A stretch of 64,000 nucleotides of DNA from JAOTZA01 sp965224065. GTDB taxonomy: Bacteria; Acidobacteriota; Thermoanaerobaculia; Multivoradales; JAHEKO01. The notes beneath the pieces are model-generated. The model ran no database searches. It had not been told where the DNA came from and saw only the letters and a list, made by a program, of their open reading frames with translations. The stretch lies in NCBI GenBank assembly GCA_965224065.1, contig CBDCYF010000005.1:62001-126000 (forward strand), given 5' to 3'. Both the position numbers and the translations under genes were made by a program. Below are positions 51,001 through 59,321 of this stretch, in pieces; the stretch's first letter is position 1; each line of letters starts with the position of its first letter.

Positions 51001-52243
51001 GGTGGTGGCCTATGGGCGCTTGGGCGAGCGGGTAGTTCGTCTGGGTACACAGGTGGTCTCAGAGCCTTTGGCCGAGGGGGTTTCGTATGCTGCGGCCTTC
51101 TCCGGGCTGGGGGAGGAGGGCTCGGAGTACTGGGCGGCCGGGATGTCGGGTCTGAGGGTGCCGACGATCGAGAAGGCGAAGCGCAACCGGAGCCTGACAC
51201 GGACTCCGGCGGATGTCCTGGTGATCTCGCACGGGGACTTTCTCGACTCTCTGGGAGAGTGGGTCAGCCGCCGTGAGGGCGAGGGGCTTTCGATCCGGGT
51301 GGTCGACGTGGCCTCGGTCTACCGTAAGTACAGCCATGGGGTCGTGGATCCCGAGGCGATCCGGGCCTACGTTCGGGAGGCTTACGAGGAGATGGGGATC
51401 GAGTACCTCTTGCTGGTGGGCGGCGATACCTACGATCCGTTCGACTACCTGGGGGTGGGGTCGGTGAGCTTCATCCCGACGCCGTACGCCCAGACGGATT
51501 CGATCGTGCGCTATGCGCCGGTCGATCCTCTGTACGGCGACGTGGATGGCGACCTGGTGCCGGACCTCGCGGTTGGGCGGTGGCCGGTTCGAACGGTGGA
51601 GGAGCTCGAGGCGGTGATCGACAAGACACTCGCATACCGGGCGGACTCGTTGAGCGCGATTCTGGCGGCCGATCGCCAGGACGGCCCGTCGGGGTACTCG
51701 TTCGCCGATGCGAGCGAGGTGATGGGTTCGCTTCTGGGGTCGGACTGGACGCTGGATCGGGTGTATCTGGACAAGATGGCGCTCTCGGAGGCGCGCTCGG
51801 AGCTGATCGGTGGGATGAGTGGCGGCCCGGCGGTGACGAGCTACTTTGGCCACTCGAGCCTGACCGTGTGGAGCTTCAGCGGGCTGTTCCGCAGCTCGGA
51901 CGTCGAGCTTCTAGGCAACTATGGTCAACCGACGGTGGTGACCCAATGGGGCTGCTGGAACACCTACCACGTGCTGCCGACCTACGAGACCCTGGGCAAC
52001 CGGTTGCTGCTCGAGCCGGACACGGGCGCGGCGGCGGTGCTGGGAGCGTCGACGCTGACCCAGGCGACCTCGGAGCGGCGTTTGGGCCGCCGGGTCTTCG
52101 AACGGTTGGCCGTGCCGGGAGTGCGGCTGGGCCAGGCGGTGGCCGAAGCCAAACAGGACCTGGCGACGACCGAGCCCCATCGTCTGGACGTCCTCTTGGG
52201 ATGGACCATGCTCGGAGATCCCACCCTGCCGGTTATTCCCTGA
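48008..52243 (+). CDS. giant secreted DUF11 - gingipain-like (peptidase C25) protein, copy 1
   Basis: 1411 residues. Signal peptide (about 1-31), an N-terminal beta region with paired Cys, and a DUF11 domain (about residue 280-340; PDLSIVKTA, TYTIQVTNDGPGAANNVTVTDDLP). Further beta domains and an Arg-rich segment (about 660-735) follow. The C-terminal peptidase C25 domain (about 1060-1411) has catalytic His1282 in YFGHSS and Cys1316 in QWGCWN. Gingipain-type enzymes are secreted surface cysteine endopeptidases, often delivered by type IX-like secretion in Bacteroidota; no such sorting domain is recognised here. From 49660 to the stop it is nearly identical to the gene at 59444. Confidence 0.9.
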   Translation: MKMVSKYHFRVALAGLVAAFVGLQSTPARGQCSAGTAAATFAWSPAPGIGNEWLSSNDLDGASQMYTVSYTDAYGNPATVDVTVTLQDPNGMNMDTNFSCPPAAGTCDDVGLGMQTETNGIYGADFLTIGMASASSTQSVGFDLSFSKPVTMDSFTVGDIDDIGFNSQPAAEPGDSFQDRVSLAASDGGANVPVSIAAGSNMTLSGQTATAIVVPGVNGDLTPDNPAGTLTASTSQVFDTFSLVYQNGPQDAIDEGGPGVSNGHAIRISGFDLCVEDTPPDLSIVKTASPPGLVLPGETITYTIQVTNDGPGAANNVTVTDDLPTGVTYTVGTAQKTYWVDNLQTGSFTSPNLGPATYDAGGLTLSFDTTGSIPAGATLTSYEYTTTGESFDWLSDIGLTTTYPSGTAYTLNESSSGTLPPPYFSTINGPGPWNVTQGPDPFGGPAEGVYEFIWIDSFDGAIDEDNSIDSATFTINYEYGGGRTQTTDAANAPANMVTAADGISLLPGETMTVTFDVTVDDPLPPGVSDLVNEAEAEATGIPPITDMVVTMTPVTLAYFEARGQGSVNFRWMTSTEVGNLGFNVYEVGESDLLQLNDELIPSHVVDSLEPQVYEFEATGVRGDTFVLEDVDIQGTVRHHGPFYADTARGSEVTETREVAWEEIRARRAERRAARAANARDESSLSVSTKFLAEPDDAAVDRPEQGLDLASGKARLRRDRARRDGRREGRSQRVAQFGVSEEGIHRVSYEALAASGVDLRGVRSDWLSLSSQGRPVAVYVHGGRVFGPGSYLEFVGEPVESLYTRTNVYELSLNRRKAERVESLAHRGFGGVEPFYLETQKVERQRQYNFASPTDDPWYDERLLATSGPVETSVSFDLDGWQPGLAEVELEVFVLGVTNFPTAPDHHLVIELNGSEVADERFDGLFVPEIVASVGDELLVPVGNELKLRLPHDTGAKYDLINYDHLRVRYPRGFVARGDELSFGSSGTHFRVQGLDSPEVVAYGRLGERVVRLGTQVVSEPLAEGVSYAAAFSGLGEEGSEYWAAGMSGLRVPTIEKAKRNRSLTRTPADVLVISHGDFLDSLGEWVSRREGEGLSIRVVDVASVYRKYSHGVVDPEAIRAYVREAYEEMGIEYLLLVGGDTYDPFDYLGVGSVSFIPTPYAQTDSIVRYAPVDPLYGDVDGDLVPDLAVGRWPVRTVEELEAVIDKTLAYRADSLSAILAADRQDGPSGYSFADASEVMGSLLGSDWTLDRVYLDKMALSEARSELIGGMSGGPAVTSYFGHSSLTVWSFSGLFRSSDVELLGNYGQPTVVTQWGCWNTYHVLPTYETLGNRLLLEPDTGAAAVLGASTLTQATSERRLGRRVFERLAVPGVRLGQAVAEAKQDLATTEPHRLDVLLGWTMLGDPTLPVIP
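49660..52243 (+). repeat. 2.58-kb near-identical direct repeat, copy 1
   Basis: Aligns without gaps to 61069-63652 (constant offset 11409). By eye I counted about 17 base differences, most of them synonymous. Similarity falls sharply upstream of 49660 and ends exactly at the stop codon. Confidence 0.9.
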
Positions 52244-52347
52244 CGGCGACGGCGACCCACAGCGCCGGCGCCGTCCTCCCCTTGCCCCGGGGTGCGCCCT
52301 CTCCTAGAATCCACCCCGCTGCAAGGGGCGCTCGTCCCCCTTCTCGA

Positions 52348-52423
52348 GCCGACGTAGCTCAGTTGGTAGAGCAGCTGATTCGTAATCAGCAGGTCAGCGG
52401 TTCAAGTCCGCTCGTCGGCTCCA
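52348..52423 (+). tRNA. tRNA-Thr (anticodon CGT), CCA encoded
   Basis: A complete cloverleaf. Acceptor stem GCCGACG pairs with CGTCGGC. D-arm GCTC/GAGC. Anticodon stem GCTGA/TCAGC with loop TTCGTAA and anticodon CGT at 52381-52383. Variable AGGTC. T-arm AGCGG/CCGCT with loop TTCAAGT. Discriminator T followed by encoded CCA. CGT reads ACG, threonine. The gene lies 104 bp after gingipain gene 1. Confidence 0.96.
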
Positions 52424-52661
52424 TATAAGAGCTTATATATAAGTGGGTTACTGTTGGCCGAGCCAAAGCGTCTGGCATGCGGGGAAACTCTGGGAAGCGC
52501 CTGGGAAGCGCCTGGGAAGCAACTTCCCATTGGGCTCGATAGGGTTTTTCCACAATAGGAAAGGCGAGACCTAGGTCCTTCTCGCCCGCTTCCATACAGG
52601 GCGAGTCTTAGACGCTCTAGAGAGGACCACCTGCTACACGCGAGTACGCGTCTTCCGGTCC
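52424..52661. other. intergenic region after tRNA
   Basis: Begins with an A+T-rich inverted repeat (ATATAAG/CTTATAT at 52423-52438) that may end the tRNA transcript. Holds three tandem copies of an 11-bp unit (CTGGGAAGCGC, 52490-52520, last one partial). No gene seen. Confidence 0.5.
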
Positions 52662-53642
52662 TTACTCCATTCCGTGGGACCCACCGTCCAATAAGTAGTC
52701 GCTCGGGCTCACCATGCCCGCCTGCACCCATACAGGCAGGTTCTTTGGCATGGGCGTCCACTTGAGATCCAGCTCAACCATCCCTGGCACGCCGCTATGG
52801 AGACGTTCCAAGTCCTGAAGTACGTCTGCAGGAAGGTCCTCCACGAACCACCACCCCCCGGAGGCCTTGTCGGAGTCGAGCAACTCGACGTACGCGAAGC
52901 CTCTAATCGCGCTTTCTATCCACTGAAACCGTGCAAACATAGCGTTTTCGGCTCCAGCCTGAAAGTCATACAGGACGCCTGTCAGCTCGTCGTCGCCCCC
53001 ATAACAGTAAGGAGCAACTGCATTGGGATCGGAGTGAGCAATCCAAAAAGTACTTCCTGACAGGGAATCTTTCCAAACACCTCGTCTGAGACCTACGTCA
53101 CCAGGGATCACCTTGCCAGTGTGGCGTGCTGCGCGAACAGCTTCAAACACGTGATTCAGCCTCTGAAGCTGCTCGCCGTGGCTTCGCATCTCTTGGTGGA
53201 CATGATCTAGCGCCTCTCTCATCTCCCCAAAGAACGCATCCGTTTTTCGCTGGCGGCTCAGCGACTCTAGATCCTCCAGCTCAAGCAACCGGACAGAGCT
53301 GTCGGCGGCGGCACGTCGAGCCGGTTTCGTAAAACCCCTCATCGCCACGACGACGCCTTCGTCAACTTGTCCAAGGCGACGAAGTCTCTCTATGATTTCG
53401 GTGTAAGTGCTAACGACCTCGGTACCCACCGGCCTTCCGTGGTCCTTCGCTTCGACTGCAATGCGGTGAACACCACGGTCCCATGTTTCTAACTCGACGT
53501 ACACATCGATCTGATGACCAGCCACCTCGACATCATGGGCCACCTTGCGGGCGCCGAGATCACGGTAGAGCTGCGCTACGGCACGCTCCAGCCGTTTCCC
53601 AGTCTTAGTCCTGTTTCCGGTCACTACAGAACCCCGACCCAA
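52662..53642 (-). CDS. Mrr-like PD-(D/E)XK restriction-endonuclease-type protein
   Basis: 326 residues. The N-terminal 120 residues fit an Mrr/PD-(D/E)XK nuclease core: a helix with Glu (GKRLERAVAQLYRDLGARKV), then GHQIDVYVELE (Asp) and RIAVEAKDHGRPV (the ExK pair). The central part is a charged helical segment (about 130-170). The C-terminal 150 residues are Trp/Asp-rich and unrecognised. Such proteins cut modified or foreign DNA or belong to defence islands. The start is uncertain (53642 or GTG at 53624). The gene is A+T-richer than its neighbours and sits 240 bp from a tRNA, both signs of horizontal transfer. Confidence 0.72.
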   Translation of the reverse strand: MGRGSVVTGNRTKTGKRLERAVAQLYRDLGARKVAHDVEVAGHQIDVYVELETWDRGVHRIAVEAKDHGRPVGTEVVSTYTEIIERLRRLGQVDEGVVVAMRGFTKPARRAAADSSVRLLELEDLESLSRQRKTDAFFGEMREALDHVHQEMRSHGEQLQRLNHVFEAVRAARHTGKVIPGDVGLRRGVWKDSLSGSTFWIAHSDPNAVAPYCYGGDDELTGVLYDFQAGAENAMFARFQWIESAIRGFAYVELLDSDKASGGWWFVEDLPADVLQDLERLHSGVPGMVELDLKWTPMPKNLPVWVQAGMVSPSDYLLDGGSHGME

Positions 53643-54051
53643 GGCCGCTCATTCTCGTCCTTCGAGACGCGACACGATCCTACCCATGTGCGCCAACCAA
53701 GTGCCCAATGGCGAAAACCAAGCGGAGAAAGTCTGGACTCCTGCAGGGTCAGGTATGGATTCGCAGGAGAGACGGCGGCGCTCACCAACCTGTCAGGGTT
53801 TGATTCCAGCGAGAGCAAGCGGGCTTCCCCCGGAGAAAGGTGAAATGTGAATGACACTCGTGAGCTCTTCGGAAACGCGGCGAGGCGGGGTTCCCTGGTG
53901 TTTCGGGGAGTTGGAGATCAAGGCTCGCCCAGCGCACGTGCGGGGAGCATTAAGGGGCAAGGCTAAACGGCGCTTCAGCAGTTTCCTGTGGGACTTCGGC
54001 TGCAAGCGGTTTGTGGGTTACCGCCGGTAAATCGCGGCAGCGAAGCCGCGG
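53643..54051. other. gap with no supported gene
   Basis: About 410 bp. Several short overlapping open frames exist but none has a ribosome-binding site or family match. Composition is less GC-rich than in the flanking core genes, consistent with acquired or decayed DNA next to the Mrr-like gene. A small palindrome (GCGGCAGCGAAGCCGC) is near 54033-54048. Confidence 0.4.
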
Positions 54052-55536
54052 TCACTTGGGCAGGTAGAAATCGGTCGTCTTCGGCACGCCCAGGACGCAA
54101 GTTAAGACATCAGGATTGCAATATATGAACCGCCAACCCAAACGGTCGTCGGCGCTCTCACCGAGTACTTCGGTGAGGACCCGGTCTTCGTCGGGCGAAT
54201 AGAAAGCGATTCCGCCCTGGCGGTCTCGGCTCTCATAAAGCGAACCCGCGACGAGGGTGAAGACCCGTAGCCGGCCCTCGTGGTCGTGGGTGTAGGCGAC
54301 CTCCACGTTGACCCCGAGCCATTGGCCGGGAGCGTCGCCATCCCAGCGCTCGATGAGCGAGAGATCGTTGCCGGAAAAGACGAAAACCGAGCCCGCTGCC
54401 TTGCCGCCTTCGGTATCGGTAAAAGGCGCGCCGACGATGATGTCACGGACTCCATCGCGGTCGACGTCTGCCACGGCGAGGGAAAAACCGAACCAGCGAG
54501 TGCGGTTGGGTGCTCGGATGCTCTCGAGCACGCGTCCGTCGGCACCGGATACGAGAAAGACTTTGCCCTTGCCCTTTTTGCGCTTCTTTTTCGTCTTCTT
54601 TGGGCGGTCTGGCGCCCCCACCAACAGATCTTGCACGCCATCTCCATCCCAGTCCCAGTTCGCGGAGCTGGCGAGCGAGTAGCCCAAAAACCGTCCCTTT
54701 TTCTTGCCGAGCAGGGTCCAGAGCACCTCGCCCGTCTGCGTGTCTAAGCTGTGAACCGCTCCCGCGGAACGAAGCGCTCCGTTTGCCTGCCCGGGTGCGG
54801 TGGCTGCCATGCGGCTGAAGAAGCTGTTACCCGGCTCCAAGTGGTACCTGCGCAGACGCCAGCCGAACCGCGACCCCGGATCACCCTCGAGGCGGAACCG
54901 TTCGACCAGGTCACCGGCTCCTTCATGGAGGACGACCACCGCCGGCGCGGTTTCCTGCGCTCCACCACCGGGTGCGCCAACCGCCCAATGAACCGCCGAG
55001 TCCTGGTTGACGTGTCCGATATTGCTTAATTCCTCTCCGAAGCGCCTGGTGGGGCCTCCGGAGAGCGCGCCTCCATCGACGGAGAATATCGGCTTCCCGG
55101 CAATTCCCATATCGCCTTCTCGCGGGCGAATCGAACAGAAATCGTAGACGACGACTCTACCTACAGAATGGTCGGCTCCAGGAGCGCCAATGAGACAACC
55201 CCCACCGCGCGGCGCGGAGTCGGTCCCGATGTCGCTGCCGAACTCATCGCCGAGTTCCGGGCTCGTCACCCGATCGAGGATCACACCGTCGTACGAAACC
55301 TCGATGAGCTGCGCGTTCCCGGGCTCGGACTTGCTTTGGGGACGGTCAGCACCGGTGGCTGCACCCAGGGAGTTGCAAATCGTGCCGGCAGCGGCCCACA
55401 CCCCGAACAGCACCAAGCGCAGGCTCCGACGCCATGTCTTTGGGGCGAGCAGGAGCGAGGGACGGAGTTCTCCTCGTGCCAAATCGTTGGCTGACACGGC
55501 TTCCGGCTCGGAGCGGTCGCTTCTGGCGCTTGCCAT
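54052..55536 (-). CDS. FG-GAP/integrin-alpha-like repeat protein, exported
   Basis: 494 residues. After a basic N-terminus comes a hydrophobic signal segment (about residue 38-58). Then repeated FG-GAP beta-propeller blades, each with a calcium-binding-type motif (WDWDGDGVQDLLVGAPD, VADVDRDGVRDIIVGAPF) and partner words GAPGADH and GAPGGG. A short very Lys-rich insert sits near residue 315. FG-GAP propellers mediate cell-surface binding or scaffold secreted enzymes. The start at 55536 is preferred because the 20 codons upstream are less GC-biased; 55596 is possible. Divergent from the operon at 55889. Confidence 0.85.
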   Translation of the reverse strand: MASARSDRSEPEAVSANDLARGELRPSLLLAPKTWRRSLRLVLFGVWAAAGTICNSLGAATGADRPQSKSEPGNAQLIEVSYDGVILDRVTSPELGDEFGSDIGTDSAPRGGGCLIGAPGADHSVGRVVVYDFCSIRPREGDMGIAGKPIFSVDGGALSGGPTRRFGEELSNIGHVNQDSAVHWAVGAPGGGAQETAPAVVVLHEGAGDLVERFRLEGDPGSRFGWRLRRYHLEPGNSFFSRMAATAPGQANGALRSAGAVHSLDTQTGEVLWTLLGKKKGRFLGYSLASSANWDWDGDGVQDLLVGAPDRPKKTKKKRKKGKGKVFLVSGADGRVLESIRAPNRTRWFGFSLAVADVDRDGVRDIIVGAPFTDTEGGKAAGSVFVFSGNDLSLIERWDGDAPGQWLGVNVEVAYTHDHEGRLRVFTLVAGSLYESRDRQGGIAFYSPDEDRVLTEVLGESADDRLGWRFIYCNPDVLTCVLGVPKTTDFYLPK

Positions 55537-55888
55537 GGTCAGTCGTAGTAGTTGCAATGCCGGATCGTAGTGCTGGAACTGTAACTCCGCATGCACCCGA
55601 GAGCAAGCTCGACCAGAGGGTTGTCCCCGCGAGGCGCAAGATGAGATGAGTCGGTCGGTCTTCCGATGGGACGTCTTTCAGAACGCGAAAGGTCGGCAGG
55701 CAAGGCGGTCCCGCGGGAAGCTTAGAAGTTCCTTGGGTTTTCCTTAGACCATCTTTCTGTGTATTGGGCCTCGGGCGGAAGAAGCTGACGGTGTAAAGGC
55801 GGTCGCGCCTGACGGCTCGGTAGGCCTGTGAGATGTGACGTTTTTACCCTGCGGTCAGCGTGGAATCCGCACTATTGAGGAGGGAATC
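55537..55888. other. divergent intergenic region
   Basis: About 350 bp between the FG-GAP gene and the secreted repeat protein. It must contain both promoters; no consensus elements stand out. No gene is supported. Confidence 0.35.
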
Positions 55889-57703
55889 ATGGGCGCGTTT
55901 CACCGAGTTCTCTTGGCCGTATCCAGCGTTTGTTTCGCGCTCCCTCTGTGGGGCCAGCCCGTACCGGTTTCCCCCGGCGGGAACGCCAATCAGCATCTCG
56001 CCACCGAAGCCTGCCCGACTTTTCATTGGGGAGACGGTACGGAAGCCGTCGGCTACGAGCTCGTGGTCTATGAGGCCCAGGGCCGTGACCTCGCCGTATT
56101 TGGAGACGAGCGTGCCGGAGAGTCCCTGGCCCTGCGCGAGCTTTTGCCGATCGGCGTCCGGAGTTGGGCCCCGTCGCTCGACCGGTGCCTGGAGCCGGGC
56201 GGTCGCTACGCCTGGAGGGTGCGAGCGGTCGAAGGAGAGGGCAACGCCGCCGGGGTCTGGTCCGAATCCCGGCATTTTGTCGTGCGCCCACAAAGCCGGT
56301 TGGAGCAGGTATTGGATCGAGTCGTACGGCGCCTGGTGGAGGAGGGCGAGCTGACCGAGGCGGATGCGGAGCAGTTGGATGTTTGGGGTCTGACCGGCCG
56401 TACGCCCGAGCCGGACGCCGCAGCCGGCGGCGGCCCGCTGCCGGCTCCTCTCGAACAGCCGCTCGCAGCGGCGCTTGCCACGCTTGAGCCGGCCGCCCAG
56501 GCGGCCGCTCAGCAGGCCCCCGGCGGGTCGGCTTCCGCGTTCACCGGCGACCCAGGCAGCGCGGCTTTTCAGGTCGACGGCGCGGGATTCGATCGCGGTA
56601 TCTATGCCGAAGGGGATCTCATTGGGACGTACGGCTATGCCACGAACCCGACCGGCTTGACGATCGGTCTAACCGGCCAGGCGGATTCGACGGCCGGCCT
56701 CGGGGTCTTTGGCTGGGTTCCGGCCGTCAACGGCACCACCTACGGCGTCTGGGGGGAGAGCGAATCCACCTCGGGCTATGGCGTCTACGGGCTGGCCGAT
56801 GCCGCCACCGGCATTACCTACGGTGTCTTCGGCCGCAGCGACTCGGTCTCCGGCTTTGGAGTGTGGGGAGAGGCGGCGGCCCTCACCGGCGTCGCCTACG
56901 GCGTTCGGGGGCGGAGTCACTCCACCTCGGGTCGCGGAGTGTACGGGGGGGCTACGGCCGTCACCGGCACCACCTATGGCGTCTTCGGCCTGAGCGCCTC
57001 CACCTCGGGCCGGGGAGTGTACGGGGCGGCCTCGGCCGACACCGGCACTACCTACGGCGTTCGGGGCCAAAGCGGTTCCACCTCGGGCCGGGGGGTCGAG
57101 GGCTGGGCATCCGCCAACACCGGCACGACCTACGGAGTCCGAGGCTTGGCCAGCTCCACTTCCGGCTATGACTTCTACGCCGCGGGCAACGGTACCAACT
57201 ACGGCCCGTTCACCGGCGGCCACGAAGTACGGCTTGCCGAGGGCCTCGACGAGGTGGCGCCCGGGCTGGTGGTTTCGGTAACCGGTAGCACCCAGGTGCG
57301 GCAAGAACAGGGCGCGGTTAACCTCTCCTCCACATTGCCCACCGTGACGCTCTCGAGCCGCGCTGAGGACCCCGCGGTCTTCGGGGTCCTGGTAGCCGAA
57401 TCGGAGTTGGCCGAGGACCACTGGTACCGGCCCCCGGACGGCGAGCGCTTTGCCACCGTCAACGCCCTGGGTGAGGGCCGGGTCTGGGTCACCGACGCCA
57501 ACGGGCCGGTCCGCGCGGGCGACTACCTCACGACGTCGGACGTACCGGGCCACGCCCAGCGGCAGGATGGCGACCATCTGCGGTCGTTCACCCTGGGCAA
57601 GTCGATCGAGACGGTGGACTGGGACGCGGTAACCGAGACGGTCGAGCACGAGCGTACGGTCTACAAGCGCGTGCTTCTGGCCGTTGTCTATACCAGCGGT
57701 TGA
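55889..57703 (+). CDS. secreted repeat protein with Ig-like and tail-fibre-like regions
   Basis: 604 residues. Signal peptide (1-22, ending LWGQP), then a beta domain like fibronectin type III (about 25-140; YELVVYEAQG, RYAWRVRAVEGEGN). A helical and Ala/Pro-rich linker follows, then seven consecutive 26-residue repeats (residues 255-436). The C-terminal domain of about 165 residues contains GDYLTTSDVPGHAQRQ and FTLGKSIETVDWD, a pattern seen before chaperone-like tails in phage-fibre-like surface proteins. It is probably a surface or adhesin-like fibre. First of three co-directional secreted-protein genes. The start follows GAGGAGGG. Confidence 0.8.
   Translation: MGAFHRVLLAVSSVCFALPLWGQPVPVSPGGNANQHLATEACPTFHWGDGTEAVGYELVVYEAQGRDLAVFGDERAGESLALRELLPIGVRSWAPSLDRCLEPGGRYAWRVRAVEGEGNAAGVWSESRHFVVRPQSRLEQVLDRVVRRLVEEGELTEADAEQLDVWGLTGRTPEPDAAAGGGPLPAPLEQPLAAALATLEPAAQAAAQQAPGGSASAFTGDPGSAAFQVDGAGFDRGIYAEGDLIGTYGYATNPTGLTIGLTGQADSTAGLGVFGWVPAVNGTTYGVWGESESTSGYGVYGLADAATGITYGVFGRSDSVSGFGVWGEAAALTGVAYGVRGRSHSTSGRGVYGGATAVTGTTYGVFGLSASTSGRGVYGAASADTGTTYGVRGQSGSTSGRGVEGWASANTGTTYGVRGLASSTSGYDFYAAGNGTNYGPFTGGHEVRLAEGLDEVAPGLVVSVTGSTQVRQEQGAVNLSSTLPTVTLSSRAEDPAVFGVLVAESELAEDHWYRPPDGERFATVNALGEGRVWVTDANGPVRAGDYLTTSDVPGHAQRQDGDHLRSFTLGKSIETVDWDAVTETVEHERTVYKRVLLAVVYTSG
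56651..57196 (+). repeat. seven tandem 78-bp (26-residue) coding repeats
   Basis: Unit of the form TGTTYGVxGxSxSTSGRGVY followed by GxAxAx. The four middle to late units are most alike; the first and last are degenerate. No length variation between units, so the register is fully conserved. Confidence 0.9.
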
Positions 57704-57730
57704 GGCCATCCGAACGAAAGGAACACCCGA

Positions 57731-58480
57731 ATGGTATCCAGCAAGCCTCTTACAATTGCAATCTCGTTTGGAGTCGTCGCCCTGTCGGCGGCGCAGGTGG
57801 CGCGTGCGCAAAGCGTTTCACTGGACAATGGGACCGTCGAGATCTTCGATGGCGACGGCGACTCCGCCGTCTTGATCGACAATGGTGCCGACTACACCGC
57901 CGGCGGCGATGGCCGCTCGGCGGTCATGGAGCTCAGAGACCTCGGCGGCTTCTCGATCTTCTCCTTCAGCGCCGCCTTAGGGCAACTGGTCCTTGGCGGA
58001 GGGACGCAGGAAGGAATTTTCTTGGTCAAGGACAACGACGGCATCACAACCACCATCGATCTCGACGGCCGCACCGGTCGGATCTTGCTGGGGGCGCTGG
58101 GTGAGGATGGCGACCTGATCGTGAATGATGGGAACGCGGTCGAGACGATCCGCTTGAACGGTGCGAACGGCACCGTGACCAATAACGAAGACGGCAACGG
58201 ATTGATCAAAGCGTGGGCGAAGGTGGACGACGATGGAACGCTCGTCAGTTGCTGGAGGTGCGTGGATTCTTTCCGGCTTATCGCCGGTTCGTACCTCGTT
58301 CAGTTTAACGAAGACATAGGAAGCCGGCCGCGAACGGCCACGATCGATAGCCACTCCCTGTTCGACCCGTTCCCAGCGACTATTCGGCTCAGTGACGTCG
58401 ATTCCGACACCGTCAGTGTTCGGACTGCCGACAACACCAACGCACTGGTCGATCGGGCGTTTACCTTGGTCATCTACTAG
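57731..58480 (+). CDS. secreted beta-rich hypothetical protein
   Basis: 249 residues with a signal peptide (1-26, ending ARAQS). The mature part consists of short Gly/Asp-rich strands (LDNGTVEIFDGDGDSAVLID, LDGRTGRILLGALGEDGDLIV) that resemble a right-handed helix or fibre spacer. A C-terminal domain of about 80 residues has a Cys pair (CWRC) and ends RAFTLVIY. No enzymatic motif. The start follows AAAGGA by 8 bp. It lies 27 bp after the repeat-protein gene and 7 bp before the next, so the three are likely co-transcribed surface components. Confidence 0.75.
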   Translation: MVSSKPLTIAISFGVVALSAAQVARAQSVSLDNGTVEIFDGDGDSAVLIDNGADYTAGGDGRSAVMELRDLGGFSIFSFSAALGQLVLGGGTQEGIFLVKDNDGITTTIDLDGRTGRILLGALGEDGDLIVNDGNAVETIRLNGANGTVTNNEDGNGLIKAWAKVDDDGTLVSCWRCVDSFRLIAGSYLVQFNEDIGSRPRTATIDSHSLFDPFPATIRLSDVDSDTVSVRTADNTNALVDRAFTLVIY

Positions 58481-58487
58481 CGAGGAC

Positions 58488-59147
58488 GTGGTGAAGGCGC
58501 TCAAAATCTGCCTTGTACTCCTCCTCGTGGCGGTGCCGTCGCGGGCAGCACACCACCGTCCCGCCGAGCCCGAACCGGGCTCGGACGAGGACATCCGGGC
58601 ACGCTCGGATACAAGAAGGTTGGAGTGGGCGGTGGAGGTGTTTTCCAGCCACGGGGCGTACCGCTCGGCCGCCGATCGGCGGGCGGCGGCACGGGTCATG
58701 GCCGATCTCGCTACACGGCACCCCGAGTGGAGCCCGGATCTGGCTTGGCTGGTCGCAGAGGCACGGCGGGCCACGGAGGCCGAGATCGCGTACACGGGCG
58801 AGAAAGTGCTCGCTTGGCACGAGAACCGGCCGGCCGACTCCCGGTTTGCCACACTGGCAGCGCGCTCGCAAGAGGCGCCGCTGGCCAAGACCGAGAGCCG
58901 GCGCCGGGCCGACGCCGCGTTTGTGGGAACTCGCGACCCGGACCCGCGCATTCGGTTGACGAGCTTTCAGTGGGTAGTGGACATAGCGCTGAGCGAAGGG
59001 CCCGACTCCGACACGCGAATCTTGGATTCATTGATCGCCGGTCGAGCCGACCCGGATCGCCGTGTCGCCAGTTTTGTGAATTCCGTACTCGCTGGGCTGG
59101 CTGGCGACAGGGGCGCGCTCTGGCAGGTCCGCACACCAGCGCGTTGA
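58488..59147 (+). CDS. secreted hypothetical protein (HEAT-like)
   Basis: 219 residues from a GTG (58488 or 58491). Signal peptide (1-21, ending SRAAHH). The mature protein is helical and rich in Arg, Ala and Glu, with short repeats such as RRAAARVMADLATRHPEW and ARRATEAEIAYTGEKVLAW that suggest a small alpha-solenoid. No family recognised. It follows the previous gene by 7 bp, the third member of the secreted-protein operon. Confidence 0.7.
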   Translation: MVKALKICLVLLLVAVPSRAAHHRPAEPEPGSDEDIRARSDTRRLEWAVEVFSSHGAYRSAADRRAAARVMADLATRHPEWSPDLAWLVAEARRATEAEIAYTGEKVLAWHENRPADSRFATLAARSQEAPLAKTESRRRADAAFVGTRDPDPRIRLTSFQWVVDIALSEGPDSDTRILDSLIAGRADPDRRVASFVNSVLAGLAGDRGALWQVRTPAR

Positions 59148-59321
59148 TCCTTCTCGAGCGTGCGAATGCGAAGCTCTGAGGAGGGCTGAGTAGAAAACCG
59201 GTGCAAAATTCCGGCGTACGAGTGGCAAAGATTGGCAGCGTAAAGCCGTAAATTCCGTTACGTTTAATCTTAAGTCACTGAAAGTAAAGAGGCTATCTAG
59301 TCTGATACTGTGTGGCACTGA

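Noticed and set aside
52401..54051. Attachment-site duplication of the tRNA-Thr 3' end
   Set aside because: I looked for a second copy of the T-arm/acceptor sequence up to the FG-GAP gene and found none, so tRNA-directed integration is not demonstrated.
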